In this document: in pieces, positions 56,101 to 64,000 of the stretch
Layout: each line of letters begins with the position of its first letter
Numbering within the stretch: position 1 is the first letter of the stretch
Origin: Actinernus sp. WN-2022
Lineage: Eukaryota > Cnidaria > Anthozoa > Actiniaria > Actinernidae
Reading direction: 5' to 3'
Assembly (NCBI GenBank): GCA_030867875.1
Contig: JAOWCC010000019.1
Location: forward strand, 33,771,976 to 33,835,975
Length of the DNA stretch: 64,000 nt
Notes under the pieces: generated by a model
What the model was told of the DNA's origin: nothing
The model's input: only the letters and a program-made list of their open reading frames with translations
The model's database searches: none
Program-made: the position numbers and the translations under genes

Positions 56101-59100
56101 TTTAATTAAATCAGCGAACTACTGTTGTGGGTCTTTATAGGTTGTAGCCATTATATTCTCGAAAAAAAAATCATTAGAAAATAGTGAGCGTCATTTCACA
56201 ATCGATTAGAAATAGTATTATTTATGGAATCTGTTTTTAGAGTAGACCAAGTAACCATGTTGAATTAGATACTTTAAACTATTGCTAATTCGGGTTAATT
56301 GTGTTATCGACCGGCAACCCAAACTAATATTCGATTGAGAGTCACGTTATGTAGTTTAACTCAACTTGAAGTAAGAGATATATAATTTCTTGCCGGTTTT
56401 TATTTATTTTTAATGTCTCTGTTTTTTAGTAGTACTAAAGTCCAAGATTATAACGGCTATTATAACAATTAATGTATTAATCTAATCACAGGCGGGTCTT
56501 AAGCTTTGCAGATAAGACGTGCCGTGTACAGGTTTATGTTTTTATAAGCGAGTTTATAATCAGTACTACCGCCATTATAATTACTAAAAATGTACTCCCC
56601 TATGTCAACAACATTATTATATATAATTATTATGAATAATATACAATGTACGCTTGCAGTTACAAACATAGACTAAATAATACTTGATTAAGTAGAGTTC
56701 CGCAGGCATGTTGGTCACCTTGGTTTCAATAGAGATTGGAAAACAACAACAAAACATAGTTTCGCCTTTTTCAAGTCCTTAAAATAACTAAAAACACTTA
56801 ATAAGGATGACTGTTATGTGATAACTTTACAGTTCTTTTAAAAACAAATCTGAATGAACGAATTTCAGATAATAATCAGCCATTTAAGTTTTGGTGATCT
56901 ACATGACTATGGCCCTGTTCGACATGAAAACGAGGCAAAATTGCCGTTCGTTTTATGTTTTTCTTTCGTGGCTGAAACGTTGGTGAACTAGTCTTCAAAA
57001 ATCATAAATAATCAATGCGATTTTGTCCAATCAAATGAAGGAAATCACTCACGTGTATACAAAAGAAAAAGGTCTCAACAATGAAGTTTTATATAGGGCC
57101 ACACTCATACAGTGAAACGTCGTATAAATACCCTTCTAGTCAATCCTTATACATGTAAGGCTTCACCATGAATCTTTATAAAGACCCTAGTACAGTGAAA
57201 ATCCTTAAAAAGAACTTTGTGGGTTGCGGAGAGAGTGGCTCAACTAACAGTGCATTCGAGAACAAATGCCCCTTGGCTCACAGCTCACAGGTACATGTAT
57301 TCATACGCAATCGGCATAACATTATGGGACTCAATTTTCGCTCCCTATCCCAACTGCGCATATCAGTACCGCACAACGTAGCTATAAAACCTTGTGTTAC
57401 AGCAATTGTACGTCGATTAACTTGCAAATAATATCATTTTGAACAACAGTACCTTAACTTTAACGGGTTTTGTAACGGTTTACCATGGTTTACCAATGAA
57501 TTAAAAGTATGATCTTAACAGTCTTTGTCTATTACAAAGTTGTTGGTTAATCGTGGTTAACCGTGGTTAAGCGTGGTAACGCGTCTATTTAACGGGTAAT
57601 CCGATGGTAAACCGATGGTAATCCGATGGTAACCCAGAGTAAAGTCGAATATAAAAAAAAACCAATACGTTTGTGACCTTTCTAAGTAATTATTTATTGA
57701 AATATAATGAAGCCGTGTAGCAAGTACATAACCAAAAAGCTACTTACAGTCAATTTAGTCCGCTGATATTGCAGTTTATTTTAGAATTGTTATTTCTCAG
57801 ACATTATTAGGCATTCACGATGACAACAAATGATAAGTGCTTGTGTTTGTCATTTTGAGTAAATCCTGAATCTCAACCCTTATTTTTCTAAAGTTGCAAT
57901 AATGTCAATATTAAGGCGTTCGCCTTTTCTTTGAATGACAAGTTTTACACGTCGATTCATGGACTCAATTAATTTGTTAATTGCATCAACTGGTATTTGG
58001 AAAAGTCTTGCGAACACGTTCACTAAATTCGGCAAATGTTTCACGGCTGATCCGATACCTTAGCGCATCTCCCCTCAGTCTTCGAGAAACAGTACTAAAC
58101 ATATTTTCAATAGGGTTCAAATCTGGACTACGAGGAGGAATCTTGAACAGTTCAGCATTCACTCGTGTCATCGCTGCCCGAGCTTTTGCACTATTTTGCG
58201 ATGGATCTCCTTCTTGTAACCAAAGGCGACTGTCTCCTTTACCCGCCAATCTAAACATCCAGGGAAAGTTCTGGTCGATGAAGGACTCGAAAAAGTCGCC
58301 ACACATTTTATTATACTGAGGACAAACTATAACGCCTCGGTTGTAGCTAATTGCAACAATCATCTTAACAACTTTACCACCAGTCCCTTCTTTTTTTTCC
58401 TTAGACGTACAACTGTGTGCGAGTCCTTCGCATTTTTTTCTCCATACACGCCCCCTTGGGGCACGTGCTTGATCCATTGTGTTGGTCTTATAAACAAAGG
58501 AGGTTCCATCAAGATAAAATGCAATTTTATCGGTCCAAATATCCGACTAGTTATTTCAGAGAAGGCTTTTTGCAAAATGTACCCGCGCTTTCCTATCTCT
58601 CGCACTCAGTAAACTTTTTCTACGAGCTTGAAGATGATAGTAGCCATTTTTGTTTAGAACACAGCATATTGTTCGATCACTAACACTCCCTTGACGAATC
58701 CCGGCATCTTTCATGATACGTTTCGATGAAAGATTTCCTTCTTGTTCCCGTAATGAGTTCAGGGAACGTAATATAGCTCTTCTCTGTCGGGCCGTTAATT
58801 TTGGTTGTCCTCCTGGCGATTTCTTGCCCTCCGTTTTCCCATTGACCTTTTTAGTTTCACAGGAACTCCTACATATTCTCAGAACTGTAGATGGAGACAC
58901 TTCACACTCTTTTGCTACTTGACGCAGGGATAGTTTTTGAACTCCTCGTAAATATAAAATGTATTCATGAGCGCTTTCCCACAGGAATTTTGCCTCGAAA
59001 TACCATTCTCATTAATCAAAATGTAATCCAAAGTATACTTTGTGTGTATATAGAGTAGCTGAACTCAATATAAATACTGTTTTAAAGCCCATCGAACGTG

Positions 59101-60770
59101 CGAGAGTTTAGAACTTTCATCATAACACTCCCAATAATCTTGTCACGAACACGTACGTCACATTAATTTTTGATATGAGAAAAGAAATGCGATATTCAGA
59201 CAGCTTTGGACATGAATAGTTGGAACACGTCCCCCGCACCCCCTCATTTCAATGTTGGATAAACTTTCGTACAGGTTTGGTAACTTTTTTTTCTCCAACA
59301 TTGAATGGGGGGTGGAAGGGGGGAGAGAGGAACTTCATGGTTGCGCGCTGCTTCTGGTTTCCATAACAATTAAAGGATTAGTGTTGCAAGAGTCGCAGGG
59401 CTTCAAGTGGCCAGGGTAAAAAATATAGGGATAAATATAGGACATTTTCAGGAAAATATAGGGCTAATATAGGGCAAAATGAAGAAATATATGGAAATAT
59501 AGGGAGATAATATAGACGAAGTTGGCGATGTTTTCCATCCATTAGCTGGATTTTAAACAACAACAAACACATGAACATATAAAAAATAATGCAATGGCTC
59601 TTTATTTCTCAATGTCGATTTTCTTGCAGTGCCGTGAACGTTCTATTAAGCGCCCATGGCAAAATAGCCTGCATTTTTCATTTAAAAAATGTCACCAGCT
59701 AAACTTTAGAGAGGGGCACTAAGTACAAAATGACACTTAATAAGGAGGGAGGGCTTTTTGAGAGGGGTGCTTTATAGAATACTAAAGCTATGTTACAATT
59801 ACAACAAGTTATACATTTTTCTATCATCAAGCGGCACCAGTTGAGCATGTTAACCAGCTATTCGTCTGGTTGAGGAACACAAAATTCATTGATCCTAGTA
59901 TGGGAGAACCATAAGGCAATGATATAAATACAACATTTACAAGTTATGTCTTCAATTTCTTATTAACAAAAATTGACATTATATGACAAAAATTGACATT
60001 ACATGACACAATCTAGGGTACAAATAAAGCCGTTGTTGAAAACAGTTAGAAGTACATGAAATATCCAATAATTGTATTCGTTTTTTAGTTAGTAGAAAAG
60101 AAATTATAGAAATATAGGAAATATAGGACATTTTAGAAAATATAGGGAAATATAGGGAAATCTAAAAAATATAGGAAATATAGGAAATATAGGGACACTT
60201 GAAGACCTGGAGTCGTGTCCAAAGGTGTGGCTGGCATGGCTTTGATTGACAAGCAAAAATAGTCAGGTGACCATGTCCTACAATGGGCCTATTCGAGGGG
60301 GTCCAGTAGGTTTATCGATTGGTCATCGATTGGCCGATATCAATCGATATCAATTAACTAATTGTCATCGATTGATATCGACCGATCGATTGGTTTTCCG
60401 ATGATCGATTTCCATCGATTGGGTACGCCGGGAAACAACGTACAACAGTTATATAAAATTAAATGGAATGGTCCATATTACCCACTCGTTCCAGGCCAAT
60501 AACTTTACATACTAGATTGTTATGTGAATATCGGGATGTACTGAATTAATTGTCTTACCATGTTGCGGGTGCTTTGAGAGGTTTATATTTCTTGTACTTC
60601 CTCTTCCACTCGATTGCTTCTTTGCATCTCGCGCACACTCCCGCAATCACCAAACCATTTATCAACTTCTGTTTTAAACCAGTGTCATGCATATTATTTC
60701 TAAACGCCGACGAGTTTTGATACTTCTGCCCTTTCTTTTTGCTGTTTCCTTTTCTCACCTCCAAACTCAT
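49901..60770 (-). CDS. C9orf85: C9orf85-family zinc-ribbon protein, 4 exons, complete
   Basis: Exons 60770-60559, 54003-53890, 51303-51221 and 50112-49901 join in phase to 621 nt (206 aa plus stop). The N-terminus MSLEVRKGNSKKKGQKYQN parallels the basic start of human C9orf85. Then come GVCARCKEAIEWKRKYKKYK and KCQQKTVRHAYHTLCTKCAQ with VCEKCG: paired CxxC knuckles, the family's zinc ribbon. The C-terminus is RTFFRHMEK followed by a Ser/Asp/Glu tract (SSEDDECDDNNSDDDND), as in other animals. Molecular function is unknown for the family. An in-frame upstream ATG at 60,818 would add 16 residues; the inner start is chosen because it matches the family length. It shares a 119-bp divergent promoter with SHLD2. 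Confidence 0.93.
50630..50800 (+). repeat. TGAATAATTCATGAAGC dispersed repeat, copy 2
   Basis: Uninterrupted copy, in C9orf85-like intron 3. It serves as the empty site for MITE copy C. Confidence 0.7.
51221..51303 (-). CDS. C9orf85: C9orf85-like exon 3
   Basis: Acceptor TTACAG, donor GAA|GTAGGT. Encodes SKVSAEEQAAQDSALQQDL and LSERQR. Helix-prone linker; phase fits on both sides. Confidence 0.88.
51808..51952 (-). mobile_element. 145-bp MITE family, copy C, in C9orf85-like intron
   Basis: Inverted relative to A and B. Inserted in a dispersed repeat whose other copy (50,630) reads through; the flanks are CTATAG and CAATAG, consistent with a 4-bp CTAT duplication. Confidence 0.85.
52600..53419. 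mobile_element. 0.8-kb inverted-repeat element in C9orf85-like intron
   Basis: Outer arms AATAGAGTGGAATGGTTATG and mirror (53,383-53,415). Inner arms ATGGCTGAGCCAAATGGTCA and CGGTTTCACCCATC with mirror at 53,310-53,370. No ORF. Confidence 0.8.
53501..53660. mobile_element. 160-bp MITE, CAGGGGCGTGGCCAG ends
   Basis: Imperfect 15-bp terminal repeats, with AAAAT on both sides. In intron 1-2 flank of the C9orf85-like gene. Same general end type as the 11,590 element. Confidence 0.8.
53890..54003 (-). CDS. C9orf85: C9orf85-like exon 2
   Basis: Acceptor TTCCAG, donor AAG|GTGAAT. Encodes the second to fourth knuckles: KCQQKTVRHAYHTLCTKCAQ and VCEKCGNNKEVLT. Confidence 0.95.
54338..54680 (+). repeat. 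Tandem units with an ACGTTTC..GTGTGCTTCTGC hairpin
   Basis: Three diverged units, with the shared GTAACTTTAGGTCAGGCCAG and CCAGACGTTTCGTCCGAGTG blocks at about 54,347/54,366, 54,451/54,472 and 54,595/54,626. The minus strand reads CTGCAGAAGCACACTCGGAC then GAAACGTCTGG, a hairpin like that at 8,765-8,810. Confidence 0.8.
55408..55462. repeat. YY1-motif hairpin
   Basis: GACTGCCATGTTGGTGTCCC pairs across AGAGA with GGGACACCGACACCAAGATG, i.e. an imperfect relative of the 39,002 and 40,457 hairpins. Confidence 0.7.
55851..56058 (+). repeat. About 200-bp direct repeat, copy 1
   Basis: From CAGCTTTGGACATGAATAGT to CAAAGGTGT. Over 95% identical by eye to 59,201-59,395 (continued at 60,210-60,232 after the hAT-like insertion). 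The two copies bracket the Tc1 remnant. The copies include a small palindrome around CCCTCATTTCAATGTTGG. Confidence 0.88.
56059..57985. other. AT-rich stretch left of the Tc1 remnant
   Basis: Probably mobile-element flank inside C9orf85-like intron 1. It includes GGTTTACC/GGTAAACC-type short repeats at 57,475-57,650 and no coding sequence. Confidence 0.5.
57986..59012 (-). pseudogene. Tc1/mariner-type transposase, frameshifted
   Basis: Minus strand, in pieces. Helix-turn-helix LSLRQVAKECEVSPSTVLRI; a linker rich in KK/RR (GKKSPGGQPKLTARQRR); first catalytic Asp in IWTDKIAFYLDG; second in WLQEGDPSQNS; third acidic residue in SPDLNPIENMF. At least three frameshifts (near 58,970, 58,560 and 58,530) separate them, so it is inactive. 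Terminal repeats were not identified. In intron 1 of the C9orf85-like gene. Confidence 0.85.
59201..59395 (+). repeat. About 200-bp direct repeat, copy 2 (interrupted)
   Basis: Same sequence as copy 1 up to GTTGCAAGAGTCG, where the hAT-like element is inserted. The remainder is at 60,210-60,232. Confidence 0.88.
59396..60209. mobile_element. hAT-like element with CTTCAAGTG ends and ATATAGGG body
   Basis: Ends CAGGGCTTCAAGTGGCC and its mirrored CACTTGAAGACCTG, flanked by GAGTCG twice. Both termini run into AAATATAGGGA-rich sequence. A paralogous copy of the target at 56,030-56,058 reads through GCAAGAGTAGTGTTCAAAGG with no insert, confirming the boundaries. Confidence 0.82.
60305..60425. repeat. 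ATCGATTGG-rich block
   Basis: At least eight ATCGAT or TCGATTGG cores in about 120 bp, in both orientations (ATCGATTGGTCATCGATTGG; ATCGATATCAATT). Confidence 0.8.
60559..60770 (-). CDS. C9orf85: C9orf85-like exon 1
   Basis: Start codon to ACATG|GTAAG. Carries the basic N-terminus and the first CxxC (CARC). The split Cys codon (TG|T) is completed by exon 2. Confidence 0.94.
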
Positions 60771-60889
60771 GACTGAACATGTGCATGTGCAAGACAGCAG
60801 ATTAACATCTAAATACATGCGTAATCTATAATACGCATACGTCTATAGGATTTCCGCTGGTTTTGTTTATCGCTGATTCGTATTCCAAG
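60771..60889. promoter_or_regulatory. Divergent C9orf85 / SHLD2 promoter
   Basis: 119 bp separate the two start codons, so both transcripts must start from this short block or overlap. It contains an ETS-like ATTTCCGC (60,850-60,857), alternating purine-pyrimidine GCATAC/ATGCGT runs and no TATA box at a suitable distance. The SHLD2 start itself sits in CCAAGATGGCTGCC, a YY1-like context. Confidence 0.7.
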
Positions 60890-60995
60890 ATGGCTGCCAA
60901 CAGAGTGAGCGCGGGAAGCTCAAGAATTCTAATATTTATCCCACCTCCTCTGTGCTTAGATCCATCCAAAAAGAAACCTAGACTTGAAGATAAAG
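60890..60995 (+). CDS. SHLD2: SHLD2 exon 1
   Basis: ATG in CCAAGATGGC. Encodes MAANRVSAGSSRILIFIPPP then a basic KKKPRLEDK stretch that could be a nuclear signal. Donor AAAG|GTAAAA; one G carries over to the next exon's Asp. Confidence 0.88.
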
Positions 60996-63900
60996 GTAAA
61001 AAATATCATGTTTTAATTATGTGATTTAAATTTTTATTCAATTAAATTTAATGCGTTCGTTTTGCAACACGCCAACAGATCATTTTGCGCAGTGGAAGAG
61101 GACAGAGTTTCGATTCGATGGAGCAACGTTTGTTCCAGATACATGTACTCCTTGTAGAGGCACATCCTGCACGAATACGGTTTCAGAGAGCACAGATGGA
61201 AGCTGTATTTTCCTCGAATACGATCCCAAAGTTGTACAAGAATCGGTCCAGTTTTACCTTGATAGTGAGTTTGTAGAAAGAAACTTTAGAAAGGAAACTT
61301 TATATGAATGTAAACAGGATTGTGGATTGCAGCGTGAATTTGAGCTTGTGAATGCTGCAAGTCAGAGACTTCTACAGGAAAGTGCACCTCGTTCGTTCAG
61401 CCCTCAAAGAGGAAGAAGGCAGAATGAAATCAGCCAAGATACACATCAACTTACAGAGGAAGATGTTTACACTTACAACTGGAAATGTTCAGCAGATTTG
61501 TCTGATAGCAGCCTCACAAGGTGCAGTAATGACAGTCCAATTACACCAAAGAAACGTACTGCTACAGTGGCATCAATACAGTCATTGTCATTATCATTGG
61601 GTAAATTACCCATGGCAGCAACATCACAACTAACAACCAAATCAGCACCAGTCATAGTTCAACCAATGGCAGATAAAGTTTCATCAATGACTTCATTATC
61701 ATCATCGTCATCATCAAATCTGCAACAACATATAAGATCCTCGTCATCAGATGACACTAGCTCACGCAGCGGTGAAGCAGTAAGCGGTAGTTCTAGTAGC
61801 TCCAAAGTGATCATTACAAAGTCTGCCCTCCCAAAAATCTACGACAAGCTGTCACCCCTTTTAAAGTGTACCACAGCAGAGAGTTCAGTCAACATTGTAA
61901 TTGTTGTCCTGCAAGTGAACCCAGTGAGAGAAATTCAAATTAAATCTGGAATGAATGCAGGCCAGTATGTTCTACTCTCATCCATTATTGTTGCAGATGA
62001 TACAAAATCCTCATTTAAGATAACTTTATGGAGAGAGGCCTCTAAATGGACAGAGAGAATTCTAGCTGGAGATTTTATTGTTGCCACTTCAATACGGATT
62101 GAGAAGTGGAGGAATGAATACATTGGACAGACAACATACCGGTCAAGTTTCTACAATCTACACAAACCTGAAAAACTGCTGTCGAGTGAATGGCTTCGTC
62201 TTGTGTCCCAAGAGCAGCTTAACAAGTTGATGTCTTGGGCAATAAGTGTTCATGGATATCTCTTCAACAAGATCCAGTCTGGGAGATTACAGCCTAAGTA
62301 CACCAGAGTCTCTGACATGCAAGATAACACTCTTGTGCATTTTAGAGGGAGGCTTGAAGCAGTTAATGTGCTAACAGATCCACAGTCAAAGAAGGGCTAC
62401 ACTTTTGGACACCAAAAGCTGCCCAAGATAGTTGCTGGTAAGTGACTGTGGTACATTTAGGATGCAAGACAAGATACCAGCTTAATAAGACTTCAAAATA
62501 ATGTGAGGAGTTCTTAATGAGGGAGCTTTTCATAAATTTTTGACCTGCTTCTAAAACCTATGCCTTCCTGAAAAAGGATTGGTTGCTCAACATTTTAAAT
62601 TCAACCAAGATGAAAACAAGACTGTTTTTAACAGTCATTGTGACATTTTGATAAGATGCATAAATGGAGAACAGCATCAGTGCCTTCTATCCGAGGAAAG
62701 AAAACAAAAATCCCTAACTCCTTGGAGGAGGCCCGCTTCTTGACAATACAACAATGTTTGCAAATAGTAGTACTTTATTTTTCAGTCAGGTTGTGCAGTT
62801 TTTCTGATGATATCCATCTTAAAGTGCATATTAAGCCCTGGCCAGTTACGCTTTTTTTGACAGCTTAGACCTTAAAAGGTAGGGGGGAAAATCCGAAATG
62901 TTTAAATAAAAATGTTTTCATTATTTTTTTAGCGACTAAACTTCCAAATGTAGAATAATTTCCACGCATGTTCGGGAACTGGGACGAGAATAAAATGTGA
63001 TGTCATCAACAGAACTCGTCTCTGCATGGGTATAAAGCATTGGCTTATTTGCAAAATATTCTAATAGATAACCGAGAAAGATGATAATATTGCGCTAAAC
63101 ACTTCGGAGAGCTTTATTCGGCAAGCCTTTAATGCAATGGTGCATCGAGAGTGTTCTGTTGATGACGTCAAAACTAGACCCAGTGCCAATTTTGTAAAGT
63201 GCTCTCGTGCGCTTAATTTTCGTCTGGTCTGTGACAGATGGGCTTGCATTTTCCTACCAAAATTTTGGCCATTAGTTGAGACTCCATAATTTTAAACAGT
63301 TTCTTTTTCTTTCTTGTCATCATATTCTAGTTTCAATGACTTTTTTTTAAATATATTGTGGCTACAAAATGCCTTTCATTACTTTGCAGCATTGACTGGA
63401 GGTCCCAATGAGAATATCAACTTGTGTCTGTGGGGCAGACAAGCCGATTGGATGGATGACATGCGCAGTGGAGTAGGAGCTGTGTGGGAGATAGAATATT
63501 TAACAGTCAAGTATGACACCGAAGGCGGCATAGTGACGTTACACACCACCCCTAAATCAACAAGAACAAAGCTAAAACCTGACAACGAAACTGCCAGAGA
63601 ATTACTGGCTAGTTTAGGAGAAAGCACTGGAAAGGCTACAACATTCAAGAACACCAAAGAGCTACTAGAAGCACAGTTTAATGGTGTTGCTGATATTCAA
63701 GGGCACTTATCTACTATACTCTTTAAACATGGCGATATCAAAGTGTTAAGAGTTGAGAACATGCAAGACATTGAGCATTTGGAGAGTGAATGTCATCATT
63801 TGATTTACGTTGGCTGTGGAACATGTTCTCGCTCTCTCACTCAGGACAATAATGGGATCTATGGACAGTGTGCTCACTGTTTGTACAATGAACTGAGATA

Positions 63901-64000
63901 TAACTATACCATATCTCACTTCTTTAGGCCCATAACTATAGTAATTACTGATTCTAATGGTGCTATCAATGTTAATGTTCCCAGCAGATGTGCCATCAAA
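60890..64000 (+). CDS. SHLD2: Shieldin complex subunit 2 (SHLD2/FAM35A), 5' three exons
   Basis: Exons 60890-60995, 61079-62437 and 63390 to the window edge join in phase (692 codons, open at the right). In vertebrates SHLD2 is the OB-fold subunit of shieldin, which acts with REV7, SHLD1 and SHLD3 downstream of 53BP1-RIF1 to limit DNA end resection. The start SSRILIFIPPPL resembles the vertebrate SHLD2 N-terminal motif that contacts REV7/SHLD3. Residues about 37-285 are Ser-rich and probably disordered. From about 290 an OB region begins (IVVLQVNPVREIQIKSG, FKITLWREASKWTERI). Exon 3 has LCLWGRQADW and a zinc-ribbon pair C631/C634 and C649/C652 inserted in the last OB fold, as in SHLD2. The remaining C-terminus is off window. 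Confidence 0.92.
61079..62437 (+). CDS. SHLD2: SHLD2 exon 2 (disordered region and first OB folds)
   Basis: Acceptor CCAACAG, donor GCTG|GTAAGT. 1,359 nt without a stop. The long Ser/Thr-rich linker contains one poly-Ser run (SLSSSSSSNL). The OB part begins about 61,890. The reading frame is also open 28 nt upstream of the acceptor, so an ATG at 61,051 is a possible but less likely start. Confidence 0.95.
62438..63389 (+). other. SHLD2: SHLD2 intron 2
   Basis: 952 bp between exons 2 and 3. No coding or repeat structure recognised beyond AT-rich sequence. Confidence 0.8.
63390..64000 (+). CDS. SHLD2: SHLD2 exon 3 (OB fold with zinc ribbon), cut by window edge
   Basis: Acceptor TTTGCAG, then ALTGGPNENINLCLWG. 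Ends inside HFFRPITIVITDSNGAINV, aligned with the YYRPALMTIVDG region of vertebrate SHLD2. Frame open to base 64,000. Confidence 0.94.

Noticed and set aside
58417..58922. Plus-strand ORFs in the Tc1 region
   Set aside because: Antisense to the transposase, whose DDE motifs are on the minus strand.

Overview
The window is eukaryotic, from an invertebrate animal. A cnidarian, probably a stony coral, fits best: about 40% GC, GT-AG introns of 0.1-3.6 kb, very dense short inverted-repeat transposons, CR1/L2-type LINE fragments and (GCGAGCCAT)n / (CACGGCAAAAGC)n arrays that I associate with coral genomes. The organism call is inference. The three host genes are read with confidence because their exons join in phase and match known families.

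Left (1-15.6 kb, minus strand): twelve consecutive coding exons of an anoctamin-8 (TMEM16/ANO8) orthologue, from the start codon at 15,594 to an exon ending at 2,552. These give 634 codons with every junction in phase; the C-terminal exon(s) were not found and probably lie off the left edge. Its introns hold tRNA-derived SINEs, foldback elements, two piggyBac/Harbinger-type miniature transposons and promoter-like dispersed repeats.

Middle (15.6-49.9 kb): about 34 kb without a recognisable complete host gene, built from nested mobile elements. The main one is a long inverted repeat (25.9-38.8 kb, arms about 1.95 kb). Its left arm was invaded by a LINE, and the LINE's ORF2 was in turn split by a 4,048-bp element with GCGAGCCAT-array ends and a 9-bp target duplication. 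Next comes a small transposon carrying a type I hammerhead ribozyme (39.9 kb), then a palindromic element with CACGGCAAAAGC arrays that contains another insertion with a 10-bp duplication (41.3-43.6 kb), then degraded LINE copies (45-48.6 kb).

Right (49.9-64 kb): a complete four-exon gene on the minus strand for a C9orf85-family zinc-ribbon protein (206 aa). Only 119 bp from its start codon, divergently transcribed, lies the start of a shieldin subunit 2 (SHLD2/FAM35A) orthologue, whose three exons stay open to the right edge (692 codons). Intron 1 of the C9orf85 gene holds a broken Tc1/mariner transposase and several short transposons.

The host genes have unrelated roles: a membrane scramblase-family or ER-contact protein, a zinc-ribbon protein of unknown function, and a DNA-end-protection factor. 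Only the C9orf85/SHLD2 pair seems to share regulation. Much of the rest can be read as an insertion history, in several places confirmed by comparing occupied and empty copies inside the window.
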